DNA from: CBDFHC01 sp965247585
GTDB taxonomy: Bacteria > Chloroflexota > Dehalococcoidia > Lucifugimonadales > GCA-2712585
Direction of reading: 5' to 3'
NCBI GenBank assembly: GCA_965247585.1
Contig: CBDFHC010000002.1
Location: forward strand, 248,001-312,000
DNA length: 64,000 bases
Shown: piece after piece, positions 41,760 through 50,000 of the stretch
How the letters are laid out: each line of letters begins with the position of its first letter
Numbering within the stretch: position 1 is the stretch's first letter
Notes under the pieces: generated by a model
What the model saw: only the letters and a program-made list of their open reading frames with translations
Databases searched by the model: none
Told to the model about the DNA's origin: nothing
Translations under genes and position numbers: made by a program

Positions 41760-43208
41760 TTAGTCCGCGGCGATGGCGGGCTCGTGCCGACCTACCAGCT
41801 CCGAGAGGAAAGTGTTACGCCAATCATCGGCGGTGAAGGATTCGACGCCCTGGACCAGGGAGGACCAGCGGTGGAGACGCTCTCGCCGGCCCATTCTCAG
41901 GGCCTGATGCATGGCGTCGGCGGTGCCCCGGATATCGTAGGGGTTAACCAAAAGAGCCTCTTTCATGGTCTCCGCGGCGCCGCAAAACTTAGATAGGACC
42001 AGGACGCCTGGGTCGTCGCCCTGAGAGACGACGAACTCCTTAGCGATGAGGTTCATACCGTCGCGGAGCGGGGTAACCAGGCAGACGTCGGCAGCGCGAT
42101 AAAAGGCGGCGAGCTCGGCTTGAGGATAGGAACGGTACAGGTATTGGATGGGGGTCCAACCGGCCTCGGTAAAACGGCCGTTGATTCGACCGGCGATCTG
42201 GTCTACCTGCTGCCTCTCCTCCACGTATTCTGGGACCCTGCTCCGGGAAGGGGCGGAGATTTGAACCATGGTAACCTGGCCACGAACTGAGGGGTAATGC
42301 TCCAAGAGGTACTCAAAAGCCATCAACCTTTGGGTGATGCCCTTGGTGTAGTCTAGCCGGTCGACGCCCAGGATGATGCGCTGGTGAGGCGCGAGACGCC
42401 AAATTGAGCGAGCGGCTGCGGAAGACATACCCTGGGCACCCAACTCTCGAAAGGCTTCCGGGTTAATACCAATGGGAACCGCCTTGACCACCAGCGAGCT
42501 GCCGTTCCGGCGATAAGTATCACCGGAAACCTGACCACCCAATTCATGTGAAAGGCTGTCCAGCAGGTTGGCGGCATATCTGGAGCTGTGGAAGCCTGCC
42601 AGGTCATAGGCCAGGAAGCTCTCCAAAAGCGAATGGGCCCACGGCATGATAGAGAACAACTCTTGGGGAGGGAATGGGGTGTGGAGGAAAAAGCCGATCT
42701 TTCCTTCCCAGCCCAGTTTACGCAGTTCAGACCCCAAGGGGATTAGATGATAGTCTTGGACCCAGACCAAGTCGCCGGGGTTTAGCAGAGGAAAGAGCCC
42801 TTCGGCGTAGCGTTGGTTAATGCGGGAGTAGGCGCGATAGGCGTCGTGGCGTATGACGGCTTTCTCCGGGAAGCTGTGTAACAGAGGCCACAAAGTACGA
42901 TTAGAGAACACATTATAAAAGAGGTTGGAATCAGTCTTGGGGAGGTCCAAACTGGCGATCTGGAAGGGTCCAGCCTGGACCACTTCCGGAGAGGAGGTAC
43001 GGCCTTGACCGACGGTTTCCCCGCTCCAGCCGAGCCAGAGCCCACCGTGCTCTTCCAGGGCGGCCTGAAGGGCGGAGACCAGACCGCCGACAGCTACAGT
43101 ACGGCGGCCTTCAGCATCCAAGGCGGTCTGACGGGGAATCCGGTTGGAGACGACCACCAGCCTTGCCCGGTCGCGAGTGAGAGTGTTATTGACGGGCGAA
43201 CCGCTCAT
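41760..43208 (-). CDS. otsA: Trehalose-6-phosphate synthase
   Basis: 482 residues, the usual GT20 length. Signatures: RLVVVSNRIP, VGGLVSALQAALEEHGGLWL, GDLVWVQDYHLIPLGSELR, LVVKAVPIGINPEAF, ILGVDRLDYTKGI and PLRDGMNLIAKEFV. It joins UDP- or ADP-glucose with glucose-6-phosphate to make the osmolyte precursor trehalose-6-phosphate. The phosphatase gene otsB is not next to it in this window. The downstream gene (6PGDH family) is only 18 bases away, so the two are probably cotranscribed. Confidence 0.93.
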   Translation of the reverse strand: MSGSPVNNTLTRDRARLVVVSNRIPRQTALDAEGRRTVAVGGLVSALQAALEEHGGLWLGWSGETVGQGRTSSPEVVQAGPFQIASLDLPKTDSNLFYNVFSNRTLWPLLHSFPEKAVIRHDAYRAYSRINQRYAEGLFPLLNPGDLVWVQDYHLIPLGSELRKLGWEGKIGFFLHTPFPPQELFSIMPWAHSLLESFLAYDLAGFHSSRYAANLLDSLSHELGGQVSGDTYRRNGSSLVVKAVPIGINPEAFRELGAQGMSSAAARSIWRLAPHQRIILGVDRLDYTKGITQRLMAFEYLLEHYPSVRGQVTMVQISAPSRSRVPEYVEERQQVDQIAGRINGRFTEAGWTPIQYLYRSYPQAELAAFYRAADVCLVTPLRDGMNLIAKEFVVSQGDDPGVLVLSKFCGAAETMKEALLVNPYDIRGTADAMHQALRMGRRERLHRWSSLVQGVESFTADDWRNTFLSELVGRHEPAIAAD

Positions 43209-43355
43209 AAATCCGCCTGGATTTTCGAAACATTTGACTCATTCTAAAGGAAATGGGAAGTTCTGGCACCCCAAACCCGTCTAACGGCGCGAAAGCGACT
43301 GGCGCCGGCGAGCATGTGGAGCCCTCAGGGCGAAGCCGGTCGGGGCGTAGGACGC

Positions 43356-43364
43356 TGCTATAAT
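43356..43364 (+). promoter_or_regulatory. Extended -10 promoter of the class IV aminotransferase gene
   Basis: TGCTATAAT, a consensus extended -10 box, 33 bases before the ATG. No good -35 box is needed or seen. Confidence 0.55.
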
Positions 43365-43397
43365 CGGGACGATGCCAACCATACGCGGGAGGGCCTG

Positions 43398-44315
43398 ATG
43401 AGCGGCAGCCATGAGCCGGTGGTGTACATCAACGGCGAGTTTGTGCCCGAAGGCCAAGCCACCGTATCCGTGTTCGACGGGGGATTTCGCTGGGGCGACG
43501 GGATGTACGAGATATCGCGGACGTTCGGTGGGAAGTTATTCCGGTTAGGGGAGCATCTGGAGCGGCAGGAATGGTCTCTTCGTTACGGGAGAATTGATCT
43601 GGACGAGTCCATGGCTGAGCTGGAGGCGGCAACAGAAGAGTTGGTGGCAACGAACAAAGCGACGGGGGAGGGCGCCGACGATTTGGGCGTAACCCACATA
43701 ATTAGCCGGAGACTGCTGGACCCAACGCGAAGGGCGGCGACGCGGCCAACGGTGGTGGTGTACACGGAGACGCTGGCATTCGGGATGTACGCTCGTTATT
43801 ACACAGAAGGGTTGAAGCTGGTCACACAGTCGACGAGACGAACGCCGCCGCAAAGCGTCTCTCCCAAAGCCAATATTTCCAACAAGATGAACCATTTTGT
43901 AGCCCAGTTCGAAGCGCAGGCCACGGCCCCGGAGGCGCTGGCGCTGATGCTGGACTACGACGGAAACGTCACCGAAAGTCCAGGTGCGAACTTCCTCTTC
44001 CTTTCGCAGGGGCGTCTGTGCGTCCCAAACCGGCGCAATGTGTTGGGCGGTGTGAGCATGGACTTTGTACTGAAGCTGGCGGAAGGGATGGGGGTGCCTG
44101 CAGAGGAAGGGGACTACACACCATTCGACGTGTATGGCGCAGACGAGGCGTTTCTTACCACCACACCGTACTGTATGGCGCCGGTGGTCTCGCTAAATGG
44201 GTTGGCGATTGGTCGAGGGACGCCGGGGCCGTTTTACCAACAGCTTATGCAGGCATGGAGCGAGCGGGTGGGCCTGGACATTATTGACCACGCGCAGAGC
44301 TACGGGACAGATTAG
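43398..44315 (+). CDS. Class IV PLP aminotransferase (BCAT/D-amino-acid transaminase type)
   Basis: 305 residues from ATG 43398 (GGGAGGGCCTG upstream; the frame opens at 43314 without conserved sequence). Features: PVVYINGEFVPEGQATVSVF, FDGGFRWGDGMYEISRTFGG, the PLP-lysine region PKANISNKMNHFVAQ, MLDYDGNVTESPGANFLFLS and EAFLTTTPYCMAPVVSLNG. The family includes branched-chain and D-alanine aminotransferases and aminodeoxychorismate lyase; the SP.ANFLF and TTTP motifs fit an aminotransferase. Specificity is unknown. Followed 47 bases later by a DUF2277 gene. Confidence 0.88.
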   Translation: MSGSHEPVVYINGEFVPEGQATVSVFDGGFRWGDGMYEISRTFGGKLFRLGEHLERQEWSLRYGRIDLDESMAELEAATEELVATNKATGEGADDLGVTHIISRRLLDPTRRAATRPTVVVYTETLAFGMYARYYTEGLKLVTQSTRRTPPQSVSPKANISNKMNHFVAQFEAQATAPEALALMLDYDGNVTESPGANFLFLSQGRLCVPNRRNVLGGVSMDFVLKLAEGMGVPAEEGDYTPFDVYGADEAFLTTTPYCMAPVVSLNGLAIGRGTPGPFYQQLMQAWSERVGLDIIDHAQSYGTD

Positions 44316-44362
44316 GGCATTGGCCGGCTTAAGGAATCACGGGTGAAGGAAGGAAATAGCCA

Positions 44363-44578
44363 ATGTGTAGGAGCATCAAGACGCTACGCGGGAGCGACTC
44401 GGAGCCCACTGTAGAAAAGGTACGAGCGGCGGCGTTGCAGTACGTCCGGAAGGTAAGCGGCTACCGGGAGCCATCACGCAGGAACGCGGACGCATTTGAG
44501 AAGGCGGTGGCGCAGGTCACGGAAGCAACCGAGCGGATGCTGGAGGCGTTGCAGAGCAGAAGCACGGCTACAAGGTAG
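44363..44578 (+). CDS. DUF2277 family small protein
   Basis: 71 residues. It begins MCRSIKTLRGSD and then AALQYVRKVSGYREPSRRN, which is the DUF2277 pattern (MCRNIK...VRKVSG...P). A small helical protein found in many bacteria with unknown function. It lies in the same direction as the aminotransferase gene with a 47-base gap. Confidence 0.8.
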   Translation: MCRSIKTLRGSDSEPTVEKVRAAALQYVRKVSGYREPSRRNADAFEKAVAQVTEATERMLEALQSRSTATR

Positions 44579-44714
44579 GGATCGCCGGCCGATTCGCGGT
44601 CCGGGAAATCGGGGCGGAGGGGCAGCGGCGCCCTTGTGAGGGTGAGCGACGTACATTACGATTAACCCCCGGTTTGGAACCTTGGAAGTGAAAACCCGGA
44701 AGTAGGAGGAAGCA

Positions 44715-45008
44715 GTGAAATACATTGTACAGATTGACGTTTCTCCAGAGGCTGGAGCTGAGTTGGAGGCTAACCCTCAGCAGATCCAGGAATTCATGGG
44801 GAAGTGGCAGGCCCACAATCCCATCGGTATGTATTTCTCTATGTTTAAAAGGCGAGTGACGGTGATCCTGGAGGCAGAAAACGAGGATGCGTTTTTTGAG
44901 GCGCTGCACGCTACATGGGTAGTGGCGAAGAACTATCCCGAGGTTTGGCCGGTGGCGGGGGCGGACGAGTTTCCGGCAATCATGCAGCGTCTTGGAATGG
45001 GGGGCTGA
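44715..45008 (+). CDS. Small dimeric ferredoxin-fold protein (DUF3303-like)
   Basis: 97 residues from GTG 44715 with AGGAGGAAGCA before it. The sequence KYIVQIDVSPEAGAELEANP, MYFSMFKRRVTVILEAENED and a late PEVWPVAGADEFPAIM suggests the DUF3303 or related alpha/beta-barrel dimer fold, a small-molecule-binding or scaffold protein. Function unknown. It and the next gene (GYD domain) are probably cotranscribed, being 61 bases apart. Confidence 0.55.
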   Translation: MKYIVQIDVSPEAGAELEANPQQIQEFMGKWQAHNPIGMYFSMFKRRVTVILEAENEDAFFEALHATWVVAKNYPEVWPVAGADEFPAIMQRLGMGG

Positions 45009-45069
45009 TTCCAGCCTGCCTGAGTCCGCGCGCTTAACCTGTTATGACTTGAAAGATGGGGTGCAGCAA

Positions 45070-45390
45070 ATGGCCAAGTATCTAGTGCAAGCATCATACA
45101 GCCAGTCCGGGACGCAGGGTCTGCTCAAGGACGGCGGAACAAGCCGCCGAGAGGTGGTGGAGAAGCTGCTGAACGGAATGGGCGGCAAGCTGGAAAGCTT
45201 TTACTACGCCTTTGGCGAATCGGACCTTTACGCGATAGTAGACGTGCCGGACAGCGTAAGCATGGTAGCCGCATCGCTGGTGATCAATGCCGCCGGAGCG
45301 GTGGCGCTGCGCACCACGGCGTTGATCACTCCGGAGGAGATAGACCAAGCGGTACAGAAGAGCGTGGCGTACACGCCGCCGGGGTCTTAG
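45070..45390 (+). CDS. GYD-domain protein
   Basis: 106 residues from ATG 45070 (GGGGTGCAGCAA upstream). The GYD pattern is clear: KYLVQASYSQSGTQGLLKDG, GGKLESFYYAFGESDLYAIVD and ALRTTALITPEE. It is a ferredoxin-like dimeric domain of unknown biochemical role, often beside small-molecule metabolism genes. The two small proteins (this and 44715) begin with similar KY(I/L)VQ strands and may be distant relatives. Confidence 0.8.
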   Translation: MAKYLVQASYSQSGTQGLLKDGGTSRREVVEKLLNGMGGKLESFYYAFGESDLYAIVDVPDSVSMVAASLVINAAGAVALRTTALITPEEIDQAVQKSVAYTPPGS

Positions 45391-45462
45391 CGCTCCTAGC
45401 AAGCAAAGAGCGACCCCGCAGGGGACTTTGATTTTTGGTCTGAAACGGGGCCTGAGGGAGCT

Positions 45463-45918
45463 ATGTGCGAAGAAGGTGAAACGGCCGTAGCGCTGCTGGC
45501 GGAATACCTGCGGCGTTTGCCCAACCTGGCAACGCATGACGAATGGTGGCGCCAGTTTCACCAGGTGTTGCGCGCGCTATCGTCGCCATCAGCGCGACAG
45601 GCGCCCGCGGAGAAACGAGTGCTCGACGGCCGCGAATTTGCCCTCATGGGTAATCTGGCTTTCTGCTATGACGCGGACCCTCACGCGGAGGAAAGCCGGA
45701 GCAGCCAGCCCATGACACGGCTGCTGGCACAGCTAAAGCGGGACGGCGGTGGGGACGAGCCGTTGGGCGTTTCGACTAACGGATGGGCGTTCCACGTCTA
45801 CAGGCTGGCCGACGACGAACCGGGTCCGCCAAGGTTGAGGGTTGTGGACGGTCTCAATCTCAGAAGTCCCATGGCGACGGCTGAACGGTGTGTTGAGGTG
45901 CTGAGCAGTTGGTTGTGA
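45463..45918 (+). CDS. Hypothetical protein
   Basis: 151 residues that I do not recognise. The frame has codon usage like the neighbours and a clean stop. Visible features are an N-terminal helical region LLAEYLRRLPNLATHDEWWR, a Gly/Asp-rich middle and a C-terminal helix ERCVEVLSSWL. No signal peptide, membrane segment or cysteine motif is present. It is the last chromosomal gene before the tRNA and prophage. Confidence 0.6.
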   Translation: MCEEGETAVALLAEYLRRLPNLATHDEWWRQFHQVLRALSSPSARQAPAEKRVLDGREFALMGNLAFCYDADPHAEESRSSQPMTRLLAQLKRDGGGDEPLGVSTNGWAFHVYRLADDEPGPPRLRVVDGLNLRSPMATAERCVEVLSSWL

Positions 45919-45976
45919 GGCGGCGGAGGCCGCTGACGGGCGATTCTAAAGGGCACCAAGCGGAGGAGCACCGTCG

Positions 45977-46006
45977 TTGACACCCCGGAGAAGCGGGTAG
46001 GATACT
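45977..46006 (+). promoter_or_regulatory. Promoter of tRNA-Ser(GGA)
   Basis: A consensus TTGACA (45977-45982), an 18-base spacer and GATACT (46001-46006), about 38 bases before the tRNA. Confidence 0.6.
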
Positions 46007-46044
46007 TGTTAAGGCCGAACTCAATGATAGCGCGGCCGCCACAG

Positions 46045-46136
46045 GGAGAGGTGCTAGAGTGGACGAATAGGCGCGCCTGGAAAGCGCGTAGGTTAGGAAA
46101 CTGGCCTCGCGGGTTCGAATCCCGCCCTCTCCGCCA
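46045..46136 (+). tRNA. tRNA-Ser (anticodon GGA), prophage integration site
   Basis: The acceptor GGAGAGG pairs with CCTCTCC, discriminator G, and CCA is encoded (46134-46136). The anticodon loop CTGGAAA gives GGA. It has a long class II variable arm. The integrase gene starts about 150 bases after its 3' end, which is where many tyrosine integrases recombine, and the tRNA stays intact on this side. Confidence 0.93.
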
Positions 46137-46137
46137 G
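46107..46137 (+). other. Presumed attachment site (attL) in the tRNA-Ser 3' end
   Basis: 31 bases from TCGCGGGTTCGAATCCCGCC to the CCA plus one base, identical to 25535-25565 in tRNA-Ser(CGA). The site is inferred from integrase position; the opposite attR is outside the window, so the exact core cannot be fixed. Confidence 0.5.
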
Positions 46138-46287
46138 ACGCATCCTTCATCTTAGCTTTACAACCGCTGTCTTTTGTCGATTTCACGCGTGAGCCAGATA
46201 CAACCAAGATTCTCATAGCTGCTCATAGAATATCTTGCCGTCTCATACAATCCCAACTAGAATGTGGGGTAAAATGTGGGGGGTGAC

Positions 46288-47445
46288 ATGGCCGAGAATC
46301 GCAAGGCTCGTCCGTTGACTGCGGCGCGGGTGAGAACGGAGAAGCGGCCTGGCCGATACCACGACGGTCAGGGGCTTTACCTTCAGGTGGACCCGTCCGG
46401 CGCTCGCAGGTGGCTTCAGCGTGTTGTGATACGCGGCAAGCGGACTGATCTCGGACTTGGCGGGTGGCCTCTTGTGTCCCTGAACGCTGCGCGTGAGAAG
46501 GCGATGGAGAACCGCAGAATCGCTCGTGTGGGCGGGGACCCTCGGACAGAGACGCGAGACGTACCGACCTTTGCTGAGGCTGCCGCTGAGGTTATCAAGC
46601 TCAACCTCCCCACATGGAAGAACACCAAGCATGCGGCCCAGTGGGGTTCTACTCTCAGGACATACGTCTTTCCATACTTTGGCTCCAGATTGGTAACCGC
46701 GGTGTCGGGTTCGGATGTAATGAAGGCTCTAACGCTGATATGGACTGCCAAGCCAGAGACAGCGCGCCGGGTGCGCCAGCGTGTAAGCGCCGTGATGAAG
46801 TGGGCCATCGCCAACAACTACAGGCTGGATAATCCTGCTGGCGACGCCATAGAGGCCGTGCTTCCCAAGACTTCGCGGACCCAGGCGCACCACAAGGCTC
46901 TACACTATGCGGATGTCCCGGTAGCCCTGGACGCCATTCGAGCGTCCACCGCCGGGCCCGCCACCCGTCTGGCCCTGGACTTCGCCGTGCTGACCGCCGC
47001 CCGCTCCGGTGAAGTTCGCGCCGCCAGGTGGGAAGAAATCTCTCTGGACTCCCGGGTCTGGACCGTTCCGGCGGCGCGGATGAAGGCGGGCAGGGAGCAC
47101 CGCGTACCGTTGTCGAGGCGCGCCCTAGACGTCCTGGAAGAGGCGCGCAGCCTGGATGACGGTCCCGGGCTGATTTTCCCCGGACGCTCGGGCAGACCGT
47201 TGTCGGATATGACTTTCACGGCGTTGCTCCGGCGGCTGAACATCCCCTGCGTTCCGCACGGATTCCGCAGCAGCTTCCGGGACTGGGCGGCTGAGAAGAC
47301 AGACGCACCGCACGCAGTCATGGAGGCGGCGCTAGCACACGTAGTTGGGAACTCTACCGAGGCCGCGTACTTCCGCTCTGACCTGTTCGAGAGGCGGAGG
47401 ACGCTCATGGATCAGTGGGCGGAGTACCTGGCTGAGAGCGAGTAG
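46288..47445 (+). CDS. int: Prophage tyrosine-type site-specific integrase (P4-like)
   Basis: 385 residues from ATG 46288 (GTGGGGGGTGAC just before it). It has an N-terminal DUF4102-like arm-binding region (KRPGRYHDGQGLYLQVDPSG, GGWPLVSLNAAREKA), a core-binding SAM-like helical domain and a C-terminal catalytic domain. Catalytic residues visible are Arg in AARSGEVRAARWEE, H-x-x-R in VPHGFRSSFRDW, His in ALAHVVG and the Tyr in EAAYFRSD. P4-type integrases usually use tRNA 3' ends as attachment sites, which fits tRNA-Ser(GGA) immediately upstream. It would catalyse integration and, with an excisionase, excision. Confidence 0.93.
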   Translation: MAENRKARPLTAARVRTEKRPGRYHDGQGLYLQVDPSGARRWLQRVVIRGKRTDLGLGGWPLVSLNAAREKAMENRRIARVGGDPRTETRDVPTFAEAAAEVIKLNLPTWKNTKHAAQWGSTLRTYVFPYFGSRLVTAVSGSDVMKALTLIWTAKPETARRVRQRVSAVMKWAIANNYRLDNPAGDAIEAVLPKTSRTQAHHKALHYADVPVALDAIRASTAGPATRLALDFAVLTAARSGEVRAARWEEISLDSRVWTVPAARMKAGREHRVPLSRRALDVLEEARSLDDGPGLIFPGRSGRPLSDMTFTALLRRLNIPCVPHGFRSSFRDWAAEKTDAPHAVMEAALAHVVGNSTEAAYFRSDLFERRRTLMDQWAEYLAESE

Positions 47446-47560
47446 GTGTATGAAAGGCGAAAGTTCTCAATCAGGAGTAACAACATGACTGCAAATCGAA
47501 AGCCCTATAGTAGTGCATTCATCTTGACACTTCAGCCGCCTTCTCGACTGGCCGATCAGA

Positions 47561-47577
47561 GATAGGCGCAGCCTATC
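47561..47577 (-). terminator. Possible terminator hairpin of the tail operon
   Basis: GATAGGC-GCA-GCCTATC, a perfect 7-bp stem that overlaps the stop codon of the tail-tip gene. There is no U-tract, so this is weak. Confidence 0.3.
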
Positions 47578-48367
47578 CGAAGTGCGTCCCATCGGCGTCG
47601 TAGACGAACACCTTACCGCCGGCGACGATGTCCACCACGTAGAAGTATGCTCCATCCCAGGCTATGCCCAGGGCGCTGTTGTTGCCGGGGGAGAGGTCGA
47701 AGTCGCGGTCTGACTGGTGGTTCCCATCGGCGTCGTAGACGTACACCTTACCGTAGCTGCCGCCGGGGTCCACCACGTAGAAGTATGCTCCATCCCAGGC
47801 TATGCCCCGGGGGTAGGTGTTGCCGGTGGCGAGGTCGAAGTCGCGGTCTGACTGGTGGTGCCCATCGGCGTCGTAGACGTACACCTTAGCATCGGAGATG
47901 TCCGCCACGTAGAAGTATGCTCCATCCCAGGCTATGGGATGGGGGTTGTCGTTGCCGGTGGCGAGGCTGAAGGCGAGGTATGGCTGTGAGTAGTTCCCAT
48001 CGGCGTCGTAGCCGACCACCTTATCTTCGCCGAAGCGGTCCACCACGTAGAAGTGTGCTCCATCCCAGGTTATACCAAAGGGGGTGGTGCCGGGGATGAG
48101 GTCGAAGTCGCGGTCTGACTGGTGGTTCCCATCGGCGTCGTAGACGTACACCTTAGTGTCGCTGACGTCCACCACGTAGAGGTATGCTCCATCCCAAGCA
48201 ATATCAAAGGCGGCGGTGTTGCCGGGGGCGAGGTCGAAGTCGCGAGGGTCCCTTCGCCACGTCCCACTGACCTTGGTCCAAGAATGGGCTGCCTTCCATG
48301 TCCCCGCCACCTTCACCTTGGCGGCCGCCGTCTGCCATGCTCCAGCTACCTTGACCTTGATCGGCAT
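47573..48367 (-). CDS. Phage tail fibre/tip protein with repeated beta-propeller-like blades
   Basis: 264 residues from ATG 48367, two bases after the previous gene's stop. The N-terminus MPIKVKVAGAWQTAAAKVKV with KVSGTWR is a repeated phage tail attachment-like element. Residues ~45-264 are five repeats of ~45-48 residues. Each has a WDGAYFYVVD-type strand pair and most include VYVYDADGNHQSDRDFDL, resembling NHL/kelch propeller blades. It probably forms the host-receptor-binding tip. It is the last gene of the tail operon, the usual position of fibre genes. The open frame extends to 48700 without conserved sequence upstream. Confidence 0.7.
   Translation of the reverse strand: MPIKVKVAGAWQTAAAKVKVAGTWKAAHSWTKVSGTWRRDPRDFDLAPGNTAAFDIAWDGAYLYVVDVSDTKVYVYDADGNHQSDRDFDLIPGTTPFGITWDGAHFYVVDRFGEDKVVGYDADGNYSQPYLAFSLATGNDNPHPIAWDGAYFYVADISDAKVYVYDADGHHQSDRDFDLATGNTYPRGIAWDGAYFYVVDPGGSYGKVYVYDADGNHQSDRDFDLSPGNNSALGIAWDGAYFYVVDIVAGGKVFVYDADGTHFG
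47577..48245 (-). repeat. Blade repeats inside the tail-tip gene
   Basis: Five in-frame repeats of about 140-150 bp. Within each, a TCCATCCCAGGCTATGCC-like plus-strand segment and GACTGGTGGTTCCCATCGGC recur almost unchanged, so the DNA itself is repetitive and open to recombination. Confidence 0.75.
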
Positions 48368-48369
48368 CG

Positions 48370-48915
48370 CTAATACTCCAGCCACACGTCGCCGTCGCCA
48401 CCGTCCGAGCTGGTGGGGGCCGAGTCGCTCACCGTGACCTTGCGGTACCCCAGAGAGGCCAGGACAGCAGGTGTGATCACCGCGGTGGCATCGGTCTCGT
48501 CCCCTGCATCCGTGGCTAGCCTGACAACCCCGCGCTCCGTGGTGGAGGCATTGGGGGGCGACGTATTCAGTGGCTTCCAATGGGACTCGCCGCTGTCGGC
48601 AACCGGATCGACGTTGGTGGAGTTCTGGACGCTTACGTACAGCAGGGCATCGCTGCCCGTCACCAGCGCCGGATGCTCGTATGAGATCGAGGAGTCCCAC
48701 TCAAGCCCTGCGCCGTGGACGTTCACCTCGACTCCCAGGGCGGTCTCCTCTCTGTGCAATTCGTTGAAGTGCTCCCGCTTGGGTAGCGATCCGCCGGGCT
48801 GGGAGTGGCTGATGTCCCAGCCAATAGAGCGGTCTATCCCACCGTCCTCCGGGTCCTCAACGTCCCCTGTGGCTGCCCACTTACTGATTTTTAGTGCGTC
48901 CGGGTCTCTTGCCAT
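48370..48915 (-). CDS. Phage tail fibre-like protein
   Basis: 181 residues. The N-terminus contains a region typical of fibre shafts attached to baseplates (KREHFNELHREETALGVEVN). The middle YEHPALVTGSDALLYVSVQN has a carbohydrate-binding/collar-like look. The C-terminal STTERGVVRLAT and a final DGDVWLEY match the short end motifs common in tail fibre and collar proteins. It is followed two bases later by the propeller-like tip gene, so these two probably form one adhesion assembly. Confidence 0.65.
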   Translation of the reverse strand: MARDPDALKISKWAATGDVEDPEDGGIDRSIGWDISHSQPGGSLPKREHFNELHREETALGVEVNVHGAGLEWDSSISYEHPALVTGSDALLYVSVQNSTNVDPVADSGESHWKPLNTSPPNASTTERGVVRLATDAGDETDATAVITPAVLASLGYRKVTVSDSAPTSSDGGDGDVWLEY

Positions 48916-48917
48916 GG

Positions 48918-50000
48918 CTACTCACTCCTGAAGCTAATGTCGTCCCAATAAAGCACGTGCGGGGCCGAACGGTCGGTGACTTTCAAAGCCAGCCGGATGT
49001 TCTGACAAGCGGCGGAGATAGTCGTCGTGGCTTCGAGATATTCCCAGGAGTCATAGGCGGTCGGGTTCTCCGATCTCGTATTCTCCCATGTGGTGACGCC
49101 CTCTGAATCCACCTCGCCGCACATTAGCTCTAGCTCCACGTCGGAGAGGAGCAGGTCGCTCGCGGGGACGTAGGCCCACGCCGAGAAGGTGATTTGGGTC
49201 ATAGGCAGCAGGTCGGCGTATGCGATGTTGAAGCCAATGAAGACGCTTGCCGAATCTGAAGCGCCCTGTGCAACCGTGATCTTCCAACTGTGGTTGCCGG
49301 AGCGGGCCTGCTCGTCGCTCCGTTCGTACTCGCGAACGTTGGCATGGCTAGAAGTGTGGCCCGCCACGACCGGCGGCTCGTCTCCCTCACAGTCTCCACC
49401 GACCACGTACTCCCACACGACCCTAGACAGCTCGACACCCGCCGGAGAAGGCAACCCCCCAGCGATATCGAGCGCCTCCAGGAGGCTCCGGGAGTCGAGG
49501 CCCTGGTACGCTCCCTGGACCTCCGCCGTCATGTCGCCACCGTCCTTATAGCTCACCCCAGGGAACACATGCCCCACCGCATCGCTAAGACGCTCCACCG
49601 TACCGTCCGCAAGCAGCGCCTCCGCCCGCATCATAAGCAGCTTCCGGTAGAACTCGTCTCCCACCGGCACCCTGGGCGACAACGCCTCAACCACCGTGGC
49701 GAACGGACCCTGGTCGAAGCCGACGCCATCAGAGCCGTGGAAACCGAAGGAGGCAAAGTTGGCGATGTCCGTCGCCGGACGCGGAAGCATCAGCCGTTCT
49801 CCAATACAGTCCAGCCAGAAACCTTCAGCGGTGTCAATGCGGAGGCGTTCCTCCATGTCCGCCAACGGCCTGATCAGGTGATCGTCCATCACTCCTTGGA
49901 GCGCATCCACCAGGGCACGCATACGCGGAGCCTGTTGCCACTGCTGGATCAGCAGGCCAGCATTGGCGTGAACGTCGATCCGCTGGGCCAGGTCGCTCAT
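48918..50000 (-). CDS. Phage DUF2612-type tail protein with C-terminal carbohydrate-binding-like module
   Basis: 360 residues. Residues 1-~200 match the pattern of phage DUF2612/tail protein I-like proteins, which sit between baseplate J and the fibres: LLIQQWQQAPRMRALVDALQ, RIDTAEGFWLDCIGERLMLP and later GDEFYRKLLMMRAEALLADG. Residues ~225-360 form a beta-rich module ending HVLYWDDISFRSE, which resembles CBM4/9-type lectin domains (NHSWKITVAQG, FSAWAYVPAS). This C-terminal part likely helps recognise a surface glycan. Its start overlaps the stop of baseplate J (ATGA). Confidence 0.72.
   Translation of the reverse strand: MSDLAQRIDVHANAGLLIQQWQQAPRMRALVDALQGVMDDHLIRPLADMEERLRIDTAEGFWLDCIGERLMLPRPATDIANFASFGFHGSDGVGFDQGPFATVVEALSPRVPVGDEFYRKLLMMRAEALLADGTVERLSDAVGHVFPGVSYKDGGDMTAEVQGAYQGLDSRSLLEALDIAGGLPSPAGVELSRVVWEYVVGGDCEGDEPPVVAGHTSSHANVREYERSDEQARSGNHSWKITVAQGASDSASVFIGFNIAYADLLPMTQITFSAWAYVPASDLLLSDVELELMCGEVDSEGVTTWENTRSENPTAYDSWEYLEATTTISAACQNIRLALKVTDRSAPHVLYWDDISFRSE

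Noticed and set aside
47573..48700. Full 375-codon frame as the tail-tip gene
   Set aside because: Residues before ATG 48367 overlap the upstream fibre gene in another frame and have a shadow-like composition.
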